Program-made: the position numbers and the translations under genes | Notes under the pieces: generated by a model | The model's input: the letters and a program-made list of their open reading frames with translations, nothing else | What the model was told of the DNA's origin: nothing | Databases searched by the model: none | From: Candidatus Mailhella merdavium | GTDB lineage: Bacteria; Desulfobacterota; Desulfovibrionia; Desulfovibrionales; Desulfovibrionaceae | DNA length: 64,000 bases | Direction: 5' to 3' | Assembly: GCA_019119045.1 (NCBI GenBank) | Contig: DWXS01000031.1 | Location: 28,615-92,614, forward strand | In this document: positions 42,550-52,295 of the stretch, piece by piece | How positions within the stretch are numbered: the stretch's first letter is position 1 | How the letters are laid out: the number at the start of each line of letters is the position of its first letter

Positions 42550-42572
42550 GGTGTCAATTTTTTCTTGATACC
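42550..42572. promoter_or_regulatory. Candidate regulator-binding dyad GGTGT-N13-ATACC upstream of the amidohydrolase-TRAP operon
   Basis: ggtgt caattttttcttg atacc; same 23-bp spacing as 36999-37021. Confidence 0.55.
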
Positions 42573-43256
42573 CGACACCTTGCACCGCAAAGTAAAGGCA
42601 CAGCGATAACATGCTATAATTATTTGATATAAATATAGTTTACCTAAATTGTCGTTGCGTATACGTCTCTTCACGGCCGGAGCGTTCACTGGTATTCATG
42701 TTTTTTTTATTTCAAAGGATATCCCAAACCACACCTGTATAATTTTTTGCGAAACACGGCCTCTGAACAGGATTTGTCGGAGTATGGAGCCCTGATCTGC
42801 ATGAGCCGGGAACGCGGAAAAAGAACCATAATGTAATTTATTTCACAAAATAATGAGGCTGTTCCGGAACAAGAGCCCAGTACTGCACAGTTCCCGTATT
42901 ATACGACGGCTACCTGAACACGTTTTCCGTATATTCCTGGTATCCGTTAGGAACATTTTGCATTTGAAACCATCTGCCGGCAGGGCTCTGTATTCCGGCT
43001 CACAGGTCTCACATCGTAAATGAATTATAATTGCTCCCGCAGCGCAACGTAGTCTCTCCCTGCTCGATTCCGTAGCGTATCTCAGGAACGAAAAGCCCCG
43101 GGCATATCTTTCGGAACGTTCCAAGCAAAGGCTGTTAAAACTCCGCCCCGAAAAACGGGGCGGATCAGGGGAAGCATATGTATTTTCCGGCAGAGCGGAG
43201 GGGGAATGCCCGAATCCGCCCTTTCCGGAGCAATGCGGACGACGCGGGAAGTTCCG

Positions 43257-43769
43257 CTACAGATCATGCTGGCGCATGCGGTAGCGGGCGAGTTCCTCAT
43301 ACTGTGTGCCGGGGCGGCCGTAATTGGCGTAAGGCCAGATGGAGATCCCGCCTCTGGGCGTGAAAATCCCCGTTACCTCTATGTATTTTGGGTCCATGAG
43401 GCGAATGAGATCCTTCATGATCGCGTTCACGCAATCCTCATGAAAATCTCCGTGATTGCGGAAGCTGAAAAGATAAAGTTTCAGGCTCTTGCTCTCCACC
43501 ATCTTTTTGTCAGGCAGGTAGCTTATGCGTATTTCCGCAAAATCCGGCTGTCCGGTAATCGGGCAGAGACTGGTGAATTCCGGGCAGTTGAAACGAACCC
43601 AGTAATCGTTGTCGGGATGTTTGTTGCTGAAGGTCTCCAGCACTTCCGGGGCGTAATCGCTGCGATATTCCGTGCGTCTTCCAAGAAGACTCAGCCCCTC
43701 ATCGGCACGGGAAGCCCCGGACCCTTCCGCACTGTGGGCAGCGGCCCCTGCGTCCATTTCGGGTGTCAT
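43257..43769 (-). CDS. queF: NADPH-dependent 7-cyano-7-deazaguanine reductase QueF
   Basis: [58 protein letters not shown]. Confidence 0.97.
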   Translation of the reverse strand: MTPEMDAGAAAHSAEGSGASRADEGLSLLGRRTEYRSDYAPEVLETFSNKHPDNDYWVRFNCPEFTSLCPITGQPDFAEIRISYLPDKKMVESKSLKLYLFSFRNHGDFHEDCVNAIMKDLIRLMDPKYIEVTGIFTPRGGISIWPYANYGRPGTQYEELARYRMRQHDL

Positions 43770-43770
43770 G

Positions 43771-44454
43771 CTATATTTCCTTTATTTTCAGGATATTGTA
43801 GGAAATATCCTCATCGTACACATCGCTTCCCTCGTTTTTCTTAAGGGCCGCCACCACCCGGATGGTCAGAGGAAGCACAATGATTTCATAGCTTGTCTTG
43901 GCCACTACCTGAATAAGCATCAGCTTTGCAAGCTCCTGCACGGGCATGAGACCGCCGAAGGCGAGCGGGAAGAAGATCAGGGAGTCCGCACTTTCACCTA
44001 TCAGCGTGGAAAGCACGGCCCGGGCGGAGAAATTACGCCCCGCGCTGGCCACCTTCATCCGGCTCATGACATAGGCATTGAGGAAAGAGCCGACCAGAAA
44101 GGCCATGAGGCTGGACGCCGCAATGCGGGGAGCAAGACCGAAAACGAAGCGGAACGCTTCCTCACCTTCCCAGAAGGGTGCGGAAGGCAGAGCAATGGCG
44201 AGCTGGAACAGGGCCAGCATGCCGAAATTCATGGCAAAACCGAGCCAGATGATCAGTCTTGCTCTGCGAAAGCCCCATACTTCTGCAATACAGTCGTTGA
44301 TGATGTAGGAAACGGGGAAAACCAGAAAGCCTGCGGTGATGGTGAATGTCCCTATCTGAATGATTTTTGTTTCCAGAAGGTTGGAAGCGATAAGGCAGAC
44401 ACAGAAGACGACGGCAAGCAGCATGAAGGAAAGAGAAACGCTGGTGTTTTTCAT
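43771..44454 (-). CDS. Queuosine precursor transporter (QPTR/YhhQ family)
   Basis: 227 aa, multi-[33 protein letters not shown]; immediately upstream of queF. Confidence 0.92.
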   Translation of the reverse strand: MKNTSVSLSFMLLAVVFCVCLIASNLLETKIIQIGTFTITAGFLVFPVSYIINDCIAEVWGFRRARLIIWLGFAMNFGMLALFQLAIALPSAPFWEGEEAFRFVFGLAPRIAASSLMAFLVGSFLNAYVMSRMKVASAGRNFSARAVLSTLIGESADSLIFFPLAFGGLMPVQELAKLMLIQVVAKTSYEIIVLPLTIRVVAALKKNEGSDVYDEDISYNILKIKEI

Positions 44455-44456
44455 GA

Positions 44457-44486
44457 CTTGTTTTTTACGTGGTTCTCAAGCACACG
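44457..44486 (-). promoter_or_regulatory. preQ1-I (H-type pseudoknot) riboswitch aptamer
   Basis: Reverse strand CGTG-TG-CTTG-AGAAC-CACG-TAAAAAA-CAAG: P1 CGTG/CACG, P2 CTTG/CAAG, A-rich tail; the U after P1, the C just before P1', and the A before P2' match the ligand-contacting positions of known preQ1-I aptamers. Confidence 0.82.
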
Positions 44487-44928
44487 GTGATGAATGTTAC
44501 AGTTCCTTGCCGGGGACGAATATGTATGAGTATGACACCTCCCTGAATTTTATGTGCGGAATCACGCAAGCCCGGGCGCGGAATTGCGGCGCGGCGGGGA
44601 TGCGACAGATCCGGAGAACAACTTCTCAGAAATACCCCGCGCGGAATACATACGGCACGGAGCTTCTTCCCCGCAGAGCCTTTTCATTTTGCGCAGGCTC
44701 CCGGAGTCAAGCGAAGCGAGACCAATTTACGACGCCGGATCGGCCGCAATGAACTTGCGGCATACAGCTCCGGCAGAACATGAAAGCTGTGGGCCGGAAG
44801 TGTCCCGGACGGCAACTTTTTCAAGAACAGAACGCGGGGAACGCTTCTGTGCCGGGGTATCGTTTGTTCCGTATTCTGTCCGGCAGATTCCGGAAAAAGT
44901 TCCCGGAGCTTCTGCCTGACAGCGGGTT

Positions 44929-44959
44929 CGCTTCGCCCCGGGAAAAGCGGGGCGAAGCG
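44929..44959. terminator. Strong hairpin downstream of the pap gene
   Basis: CGCTTCGCCCCG-ggaaaag-CGGGGCGAAGCG, perfect 12-bp stem. Confidence 0.6.
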
Positions 44960-44993
44960 ATGGTTCTGACGGATTTTTTCGGGAAAGGCAAGG

Positions 44994-46511
44994 TTATTTG
45001 TTCTTGCCCGCCTTTCTGGCCCGCTTCAGACTGTTGCGCAGGGCATCGCGGTATGTGCGCAGGACGGAAAGTCGGGCAAACTTCTTGTCTTCTGCGGCAA
45101 TGACGTGCCACGGCGCGTAATCCGTGCTGGTACGCAGGAACATTTCGTCGGCGGCCCGCACATATTCGGGCCACTTTTCCCGGTTGCGCCAGTCTTCGTC
45201 CGTGATTTTATACTGCTTCCACGGGATTTCCTCCCGCTCTTTAAAGCGCCGCAACTGCTCTTCCGGGGAAATATGCAGCCAGAATTTCAACAGGATATTG
45301 TTGCCGGCGGCAAGCTGAGCCTCGAAGATATTGATTTCCGCATAGGCACGGCTCCAGTCCTCCCGCGGGGTCAGAGCTTCCACACGCTCCACGAGAACGC
45401 GCCCGTACCAGGAGCGATCGTACACCGTGACGAAGCCCGCCCGGGGGATATGCCGCCAGAAGCGCCACAGATAATGATGTGCGCGTTCTTCCTCATTGGG
45501 CGCACTGATGGGAATGACATGGGCAATGCGCGCATCCACGCCCGCCATGAGCCGCCGTATGGAACCGCCCTTGCCTGCCGCGTCCCATCCTTCAAAAAGC
45601 AGTGTGCTGGAAATGCCCGCCTTATAGGCATGATAGGTCAGATCCTTCAGCTCGGCCTGAAGTTCCGCCAGCTCCTTCTTGTATCCGGCGTGATCTGCGC
45701 CGACGGAAAGATCGATGGCGTCCAGAGTGGAAATGATGCCCTCGCGCGCGCTGTCATCCGGCGCTTCCCTTTCTTCCATTTTCAGGCGCAGCATCCGGGC
45801 ATCCGCCGCACTGACGCCCCTGTCCACGGCAGCGATCACCGCCCTTGCGACGGCAAGATTCCTGTAGTTTGCGTCGGCCGCATCCACAATAGTCCACGGC
45901 GCGTCGGATCTGTCGGTCAAGGTGATGGCTCTGGCCGCCGCCTCGGCCAGGCCATCGTAATTTTCCGCAATTTTCGCATCGTAGGGAGTGAAGTGATGCA
46001 CCTGCCTGTTTTCCAGACGCTTTTTCAGACGACGGTCATGGGTCTTTTTATCCAGATGAAGCCAGATTTTCGCCAGAGCCATGCCCGAATCCACAAGACT
46101 GGCCTCCAGCCCGCGCCAATGGTGCATCTGCACGTCGAAGCCGTGCTTTCCCAGTTCATTGCAGCAGAAGGCACGCAGAGAAGGTGCATACCAGCCGCCG
46201 ACGAACACGGCCGTTCTGCCCTGCGCGGGCAGACGCCGCCAGTAACGCCAGTCTGCGGGACGCTCGCGTTCCTCGTCGCTTTCCATCCAGAAAATATGAT
46301 TATGTACGAACTTGCTGTCCATCCACTCCGAAAGCAGATTGACCACGGCTCCTCTGCCTGACCCGTCGATGCCCGCAATAAGGATCAGCAGGGGAATTTT
46401 CCGTTCCATACAACGGCGCTGGGCTTCAAAGAACTTCAGACGCAGCTGGGGGGCAAGCTCGGCATATTCCTCATCGCTGCAACTGCGCCCCAGGGCGACA
46501 TTTTCAAACAT
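44994..46511 (-). CDS. pap: Polyphosphate:AMP phosphotransferase (two-domain PPK2 class II)
   Basis: 505 aa with two PPK2 domains; LILIAGIDGSGRGAVVNLLSEWMD and LFEGWDAAGKGGSIRRLMAGVDAR; FVTVYDRSWYGRVLVERVE. Confidence 0.93.
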   Translation of the reverse strand: MFENVALGRSCSDEEYAELAPQLRLKFFEAQRRCMERKIPLLILIAGIDGSGRGAVVNLLSEWMDSKFVHNHIFWMESDEERERPADWRYWRRLPAQGRTAVFVGGWYAPSLRAFCCNELGKHGFDVQMHHWRGLEASLVDSGMALAKIWLHLDKKTHDRRLKKRLENRQVHHFTPYDAKIAENYDGLAEAAARAITLTDRSDAPWTIVDAADANYRNLAVARAVIAAVDRGVSAADARMLRLKMEEREAPDDSAREGIISTLDAIDLSVGADHAGYKKELAELQAELKDLTYHAYKAGISSTLLFEGWDAAGKGGSIRRLMAGVDARIAHVIPISAPNEEERAHHYLWRFWRHIPRAGFVTVYDRSWYGRVLVERVEALTPREDWSRAYAEINIFEAQLAAGNNILLKFWLHISPEEQLRRFKEREEIPWKQYKITDEDWRNREKWPEYVRAADEMFLRTSTDYAPWHVIAAEDKKFARLSVLRTYRDALRNSLKRARKAGKNK

Positions 46512-48153
46512 GGGAGATACCTCCGGTTCGTTGCGACGTTCCTATCCTGTCAAACTCGCTCTGCTCCCGATAGACACGGACGGCGCAGCGCATGTCGTAC
46601 ACCTTCCGGATCAGTTTGCCGCCGCGCTCCACTTCCTCGATTTCAATGGGGCAGTCGCCGGAAACCAGCATATGCAGTTCCAGATTTCCATCCGGCGTCT
46701 GCACGAAGCGGGCGGCCCGCACAATCTGCCGATGGCTTTTGTCCATGCGCTCGGCAAGATTGAGAAACAGAGAAACCCGACGTACATCGTCCCTGATCTC
46801 CTCGTCAAGCTGAAGGAAGATCGGCTGCTTTCTGGAAGCACGCTTGCGATGAAAAAAGGCCAGCGCGGCCATGAACTCTATTTCCCGATCGGTAAAGCCC
46901 AGCAGCTCCGTGTTGCGGATGAGATAATGGCTGTGCGCGTTATGATTGGTAAAGGAAATAAATATGCCGATATCGTGGAGCAGCGCGGCATAGAACAGCA
47001 GCTCCCGGGAAGCGGGCGCAGCGGCGTTCAGGCCCTGCGCCCTTGCGCTGTCGAACAGCTCCAGGGCAAGCCGGGCCACATGAAAGGCGTGCTTTTCCTC
47101 AAAGCGGCAGAAACGGGCAAGCTGAAGGACGCTTTCCTCCCTCGAGGGGAGCCCTCCCTCGTTTCCGGGCGAGGTACGCATGAGGTAGTCGACCAGAATG
47201 CCGTTCTGGAGATTGCGGTTGCTCACGACGACGCTTTCAAAGCCCTGTTCTTCCATCACGGTCTGGAGAATGGCGGCCCCGGCAATGAGAACGTCCGCAC
47301 GGGCGGGATTGATGCCCGGTATGCTGCGGCGTTCCTCCGCCGTGCGGGCGCACAGCTCCCGAACGGTTCGGATCAGCGCGTCATAGCTGAGGACATGGCG
47401 GGAGGCCCTGGAAGCTCTGCCTTCGCGGGCGGCGTCCGCATCCTCGCGGACGGCGGCTATTTCCGCGAGATTCTGCGCCGTTCCCGAACTGGCGACTGCC
47501 TCCACGATATCGAAATCCGCAATGCGCTGGAAGGAATGCAGCGCGACATTGCGGATATGGGCCTGCAAGGACGCATATTCGCGGGGAGACACGGGTTCCC
47601 TGCCGTCGCCGAAAAAGAGGTTGGTCAGGCGCACGCAGCCCAGCTTGACGGAATCAAGATTGCTGTAGCCCTGCGAGTTGCCCACGATCAGTTCCGTACT
47701 GCCGCCGCCTATGTCGATGAACAGGCGCAGTTTGTCGCTGCGTTCCAGCCCGCTGGACACGCCGAGATAAATCAGGCGGGCTTCCTCCTTTCCCGACACG
47801 ACGGTGAAGTCGATGCCCGTCCTTTCCCTCACCCGGAGGATAAATTCCTGAGCGTTGTCCGCGTCGCGCACGGCGGCCGTGGCAATGGCGACAATCTGCG
47901 CCGTTTCGTACACCGCGCACATTTCGGCCAGCCCGCGCAGAACGCCTATGGTTCGGCTCATGGCCTCTTCCTGAAGGCGGTTATGCACGAATCCGCCCTC
48001 GCCGAGGCGCACCATGTGCTTGACCTGATTCAGAACCGTGGTCGATCCGTCCGCATGAATACGGACAATCAGCAGCCGGAGGGAATTGCTGCCCAGATCG
48101 ATGATGCCGACATTCCGTTCCGTCGGCGAGACTATCCGGCCCGACATATGCAC
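46504..48153 (-). CDS. ppx: Exopolyphosphatase / pppGpp phosphohydrolase (Ppx/GppA) with C-terminal HD domain
   Basis: NVGIIDLGSNSLRLLIVRI, FIDIGGGSTELIVG, IPGINPARADVLIAGAAIL, C-terminal LLHDIGIFISFTNHNAHSHYLI. Confidence 0.93.
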   Translation of the reverse strand: MHMSGRIVSPTERNVGIIDLGSNSLRLLIVRIHADGSTTVLNQVKHMVRLGEGGFVHNRLQEEAMSRTIGVLRGLAEMCAVYETAQIVAIATAAVRDADNAQEFILRVRERTGIDFTVVSGKEEARLIYLGVSSGLERSDKLRLFIDIGGGSTELIVGNSQGYSNLDSVKLGCVRLTNLFFGDGREPVSPREYASLQAHIRNVALHSFQRIADFDIVEAVASSGTAQNLAEIAAVREDADAAREGRASRASRHVLSYDALIRTVRELCARTAEERRSIPGINPARADVLIAGAAILQTVMEEQGFESVVVSNRNLQNGILVDYLMRTSPGNEGGLPSREESVLQLARFCRFEEKHAFHVARLALELFDSARAQGLNAAAPASRELLFYAALLHDIGIFISFTNHNAHSHYLIRNTELLGFTDREIEFMAALAFFHRKRASRKQPIFLQLDEEIRDDVRRVSLFLNLAERMDKSHRQIVRAARFVQTPDGNLELHMLVSGDCPIEIEEVERGGKLIRKVYDMRCAVRVYREQSEFDRIGTSQRTGGISHV

Positions 48154-49049
48154 TCCAGTTCCCGATCAAAAAGATGCGCGAATAAATCCCCTTTTTTCAG
48201 GACACGCGCCCTTTCCTCCGGGCAATCCTTCAGGCAGTCCAGAGAAAGCACGACCCTGTGCGGCCTGATGTCTGCAACACAGCCCCTGACCAGCCTTTTA
48301 TGCGTGTAATCCAGCGCGTCGGCGATACGCAGCAGAGCCGCCGCCCGGCGCAGACTGCGCCGATCCGTCCTCGCCAGCGCGGCAAAGCGGGCATGACGGC
48401 GCGAAGGCCAGGCCTTGCGGTGATAGCGCACCAGCAGCGCGACAAAGGGCCTGTCGATATCGGCCATGTTCAGGCTCAAGTCTTCTTCAATATAGCGCAT
48501 GCCCGCCTTGTGGTGACCCTTGCGGCCCTCGACAAAGCCGATGTCATGCAGGCGGGCGGCAAGAACAAGTCTGTTCCGCCACAGGTCGTCCAGTTCATGC
48601 AGATCCGCAAGCTGATCGAAGAGCGAGGCGGCCAGCACGGCAACATGTCTGCCGTGCCGCAGGGATTCCTCCAGCACGGGGGATTCCGGCAGATGTGCGG
48701 AACTGAGTTCCGCATCCCGATACGATCCGCTTCCGGAGGGCTGTTCCGGCAGCCTTGCTGCGGGCTGATCCGTCTGCGCGGCCTCCCCGGCCGCAGGCTT
48801 TTTACGGGGCGGCCTTGTTTTCTTCGTCTGAGCTGCTGATTTTTCGGAAGCGGCAGGAGCGGCGTCCTTCCCGCCCGCTGCGGGAGTCTTTCGTTTTTTT
48901 CCGCTCCCGTCCTTTTTTGCCCTGCCGCGCTCGGCAAGCGGAGCTTCTGCCTTTTCGGCAGCCGTATTGTCCGAAGAGGGCCGGGACTTGCGGGATGATT
49001 CTTCCGGGGCCGCGGCTTCGGGAAGATCCCGATCCTGAATAGCCAGCAT
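48132..49049 (-). CDS. HD-domain protein with long Lys/Ala/Pro-rich N-terminal extension
   Basis: ESLRHGRHVAVLAASLFDQLADLH...AARLHDIGFVEGRKGHHKAGMRYIEE; resembles a stand-alone Ppx/GppA C-terminal HD domain; ATG at 49049. Confidence 0.8.
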   Translation of the reverse strand: MLAIQDRDLPEAAAPEESSRKSRPSSDNTAAEKAEAPLAERGRAKKDGSGKKRKTPAAGGKDAAPAASEKSAAQTKKTRPPRKKPAAGEAAQTDQPAARLPEQPSGSGSYRDAELSSAHLPESPVLEESLRHGRHVAVLAASLFDQLADLHELDDLWRNRLVLAARLHDIGFVEGRKGHHKAGMRYIEEDLSLNMADIDRPFVALLVRYHRKAWPSRRHARFAALARTDRRSLRRAAALLRIADALDYTHKRLVRGCVADIRPHRVVLSLDCLKDCPEERARVLKKGDLFAHLFDRELECICRAG

Positions 49050-49083
49050 ATATTCCTTCCTTGTGTGGTCGTGTTCGAGAGTA

Positions 49084-51240
49084 TCAGGCAGACTGCCGGG
49101 CATAGAGGCGGATCATCTCCTCCTGAGAATTGACGGGACGCTCGTCCCGGGCGGGAGTGAGCCTTCTGTACATGGCATTGCCTTCCAGCTGCCAGGCCTG
49201 CATGTTGTCGCTCAGATGCGTTTCCAGCACTTCATTGCGGAGAAAGCTCCGCAGTTCCGGATCCAGAACGGGAGTCAGCACCTCTATGCGGCGGTCAAGA
49301 TTTCTGGGCATGAGATCCGCGCTGCCCAGATACAGCGTTCCCCCGTCTTCGCCGTTGAACCAGTACAGGCGGGAGTGTTCCAGAAAACGCCCGACCACGG
49401 ACGTGACCGTGATATGTTCGCTGATCCCCGGTACGCCGGGACGCAGGCAGCAGATCCCCCGGATCTGGAGACGGACGCGCACCCCGGCCATGGAGGCATG
49501 ATACAGGGCGCGGATAATCTCCCTGTCCACCAGCTGATTGCATTTGAAGATGATTTCCCCGTTGCCCTTCTGCTGATGCAGGGCAATTTCGCGCCGGATC
49601 ATGTCCAGCAGCGAGGAACGCATGGATACGGGCGAAACAAGCAGCTCGCGGTACGAGTCGCGCTGGGCGTAGCCTGTCATGACGTTGAACAGATCCGTCA
49701 CATCCGCACATATGTCGGGGTTGGCCGTGAACAGTCCCATATCGGTGTACATTTTGGCCGTGGAGGGATTGTAATTGCCGGTGCCGATATGCACATACCG
49801 CCTCACGCCGTCCGGTTCCCTCCGGACCACAAGGCAGAGCTTTGCGTGGATCTTCATCCCCACCAGCCCGTACACAACATTGACGCCTTCGCGCTCCATC
49901 TCTTCCGCCCAGGTGATGTTGCGTTCCTCGTCGAAGCGGGCCTTCAGTTCGACAACGGCAGTGACCTGCTTGCCCCGGCGTCGGGCCTCGATCAGCGCGC
50001 GGACTATGGGAGAATCGTTCCCCACCCGGTACAACGTCTGCTTGATGGCCACAACTCCCGGATCTTCGCTGGCCCGCTGGAGAAATTCCAACACCGGCGT
50101 AAAACTTTCATAGGGATGGTAGACCAGCACGTCCTTTTTCTGAAGATGGGCGTATATGTCGCCTTCCTGAAACACGCCGGGCATACTGCCCTGAAAGGGC
50201 GGCAGTTTGAGGCGCGGCCTGTCCAGTCCATACAGAGCCATGAATTCGGAAAAGGCCAGAGGCCCCTTGATCCGGTAAATCTGAAAGGGACGCAGCCCCA
50301 GATGCTCAGTCAGAAAGGCACTCAGTTCCCTGGTCATGCTGTTGGCAATCTCAAGCCGGACGACATCGCCGAAGCGTCGCTGATCCACCAGATCCTTGAC
50401 GGCCTCGAGAAGATCGTCCGCCTCGTCCTCTTCTATCTCCACATCGGTATTGCGCGTGATGCGGAACTTGCCGGAGCAGACGACCTCATTTCCGGGAAAG
50501 AGTTCCGGCAGGTATTCGGCAATCAGATCTTCCAGCAGAAGGATGTCGTCGCCGCGGGCGTTGGCGTCAAAGCCGAGCGAGGCGTAGGTCTTGGCCTCCT
50601 TGTTCTGGGGCACGAAAATGAAGCGGGAAACATTGTTCGGACATTTCAGCCGCGCAAAGCGGTTCACCCCGTCCCTGTCCCGCAGCTGAATGATGAAATT
50701 GATGCTGGTATTGGAAATGGTGGGAAAGGGATGGCCGGGATCAATGGCCTGCGGCGTGAGAATGGGATAAATTTCGTTGCGGAAATATCCTTCCAGAAAG
50801 CGGCGCTGCTTTTCCGAAAGCTGACGATAGCGCACCAGACGCACGTCCCTGTCCACGAGCTGCGGCGCCAGCTTCTTGCGCCAGTGATCCTGCGCCCTGC
50901 CGATCAGCAGCAGCGTGCGTCGGCGGATTTCGGCAAGCTGTCTGGAAGGGCTCAGGCGATCCGGAGAGGAAGATACCGCCCCGCTGCTGTACTGGCGCAG
51001 AATATTGGCCACACGCACCATGAAAAATTCGTCAAGATTATTATGGAAGATGGACAGGAACTTGAGCTGTTCCAACAGCGGAAGGCGGGGATCCTGCGCG
51101 ACCTCCAGCACTCTGGCGTTGAAATCCAGCCAGCTCAGCTCGCGGTTCAGATACAGATTCGGACACGACAGCGCCTTCATTTCCTCCGCAGAGCAGGGCT
51201 GCTCCGGGTAGGCGGCGGATTCCTTTTCCTTCGGCGACAC
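49084..51240 (-). CDS. ppk1: Polyphosphate kinase 1
   Basis: PNLYLNRELSWLDFNARVLEVAQDPRLPLLEQLKFLSIFHNNLDEFFMVRVA; VAIKQTLYRVGNDSPIVRALIEA; HIGTGNYNPSTAKMYTDMGLFT; GTG start. Confidence 0.97.
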   Translation of the reverse strand: MSPKEKESAAYPEQPCSAEEMKALSCPNLYLNRELSWLDFNARVLEVAQDPRLPLLEQLKFLSIFHNNLDEFFMVRVANILRQYSSGAVSSSPDRLSPSRQLAEIRRRTLLLIGRAQDHWRKKLAPQLVDRDVRLVRYRQLSEKQRRFLEGYFRNEIYPILTPQAIDPGHPFPTISNTSINFIIQLRDRDGVNRFARLKCPNNVSRFIFVPQNKEAKTYASLGFDANARGDDILLLEDLIAEYLPELFPGNEVVCSGKFRITRNTDVEIEEDEADDLLEAVKDLVDQRRFGDVVRLEIANSMTRELSAFLTEHLGLRPFQIYRIKGPLAFSEFMALYGLDRPRLKLPPFQGSMPGVFQEGDIYAHLQKKDVLVYHPYESFTPVLEFLQRASEDPGVVAIKQTLYRVGNDSPIVRALIEARRRGKQVTAVVELKARFDEERNITWAEEMEREGVNVVYGLVGMKIHAKLCLVVRREPDGVRRYVHIGTGNYNPSTAKMYTDMGLFTANPDICADVTDLFNVMTGYAQRDSYRELLVSPVSMRSSLLDMIRREIALHQQKGNGEIIFKCNQLVDREIIRALYHASMAGVRVRLQIRGICCLRPGVPGISEHITVTSVVGRFLEHSRLYWFNGEDGGTLYLGSADLMPRNLDRRIEVLTPVLDPELRSFLRNEVLETHLSDNMQAWQLEGNAMYRRLTPARDERPVNSQEEMIRLYARQSA

Positions 51241-51797
51241 GACGTTCCTCCAGATTCTGTTTTTTTTGTGAATCCTATAACAGGCAGTGCCGACAGACCA
51301 GCCCCATTTTTGTTAAATCTCTGTAAAATAATACCTGTCCCGCTGAACGCACAGAGAACGCAGAGAGCGTCTGCCCCGGCGGATATTCTTTTTTCTCGTC
51401 TCAGGCCGGATAGCGCACACATTCTGACAAAACATGCGCGGCAGAGCCCGGCGGCTTTTCGCAACGGCAGTATTCCCGCCAACAATATTGGCATTTATCC
51501 CCCCATCCTCCGAACAGGCAAAATCCGTGCCGCAGCAGATCCCACATGAAACATATGCGTCCACGGCTTCGCTCTGTTGCAGCACATATTTTCGCCCTTT
51601 TCGAGCGCGCCTGCTCCCCTTGCTATCAGGTTCTTTTCTTATTAAACCCGGACACAGGCAGGAAAACGGCATAAAAAGTCCTGTCGGCAGTCTGCGGAGA
51701 ACATTCCACGCCCGCGCCTTTCCGCAGCTCCGGATGAGGAGCCGGGTCCGCTGTGCCGGGATCGTCTCCGTCGTTCCACTCCAACCCGGATTCCGTT

Positions 51798-52295
51798 ATG
51801 TACATCAGTATTCCGCTTCGTCTGCGCCCCGTCGCGCCTGCTGCACTTGTCGCGCTGTCTGTCGCCCTTTTTCTCACGTTTCCCGCCGCAAGCAAGGCGG
51901 CCACACTCCCTCCGATCTCCGCCGCAGAGCTTCAGGAAAAGGTGAAAAACTCGTCGGGCGTTCCCGTTGTCGTCGAATACTGGGCCTCATGGTGCGGCCC
52001 CTGCCGCCGTTTCCGCCAGAAGCTCGAAGCCGTGCGGACGCAATATCCTGAAGACAAACTGAAGATTCTTGCCATTTCTCTGGATGAAATGCCCGAACAG
52101 GCCGCCGCATATGCGGAAAAATCCCCCTTCCCCTACCCCGTGTTTCAGGCCGATGAGGCTCTGCGCGAAAGCCGCGAAGGCACATCCATCCCCAGAACAG
52201 AACTGTACGGACGAGACGGAACGCTGGTGCGGGAAATCACGGGCGACATTCATGAAAAACGCCTGAACCGCTATATCGAACAACTCATGGAATAA
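51798..52295 (+). CDS. TlpA-like thioredoxin-fold protein (secreted)
   Basis: N-terminal signal peptide; VVVEYWASWCGPCRRFRQKLEAVR; ATG at 51798. Confidence 0.88.
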   Translation: MYISIPLRLRPVAPAALVALSVALFLTFPAASKAATLPPISAAELQEKVKNSSGVPVVVEYWASWCGPCRRFRQKLEAVRTQYPEDKLKILAISLDEMPEQAAAYAEKSPFPYPVFQADEALRESREGTSIPRTELYGRDGTLVREITGDIHEKRLNRYIEQLME

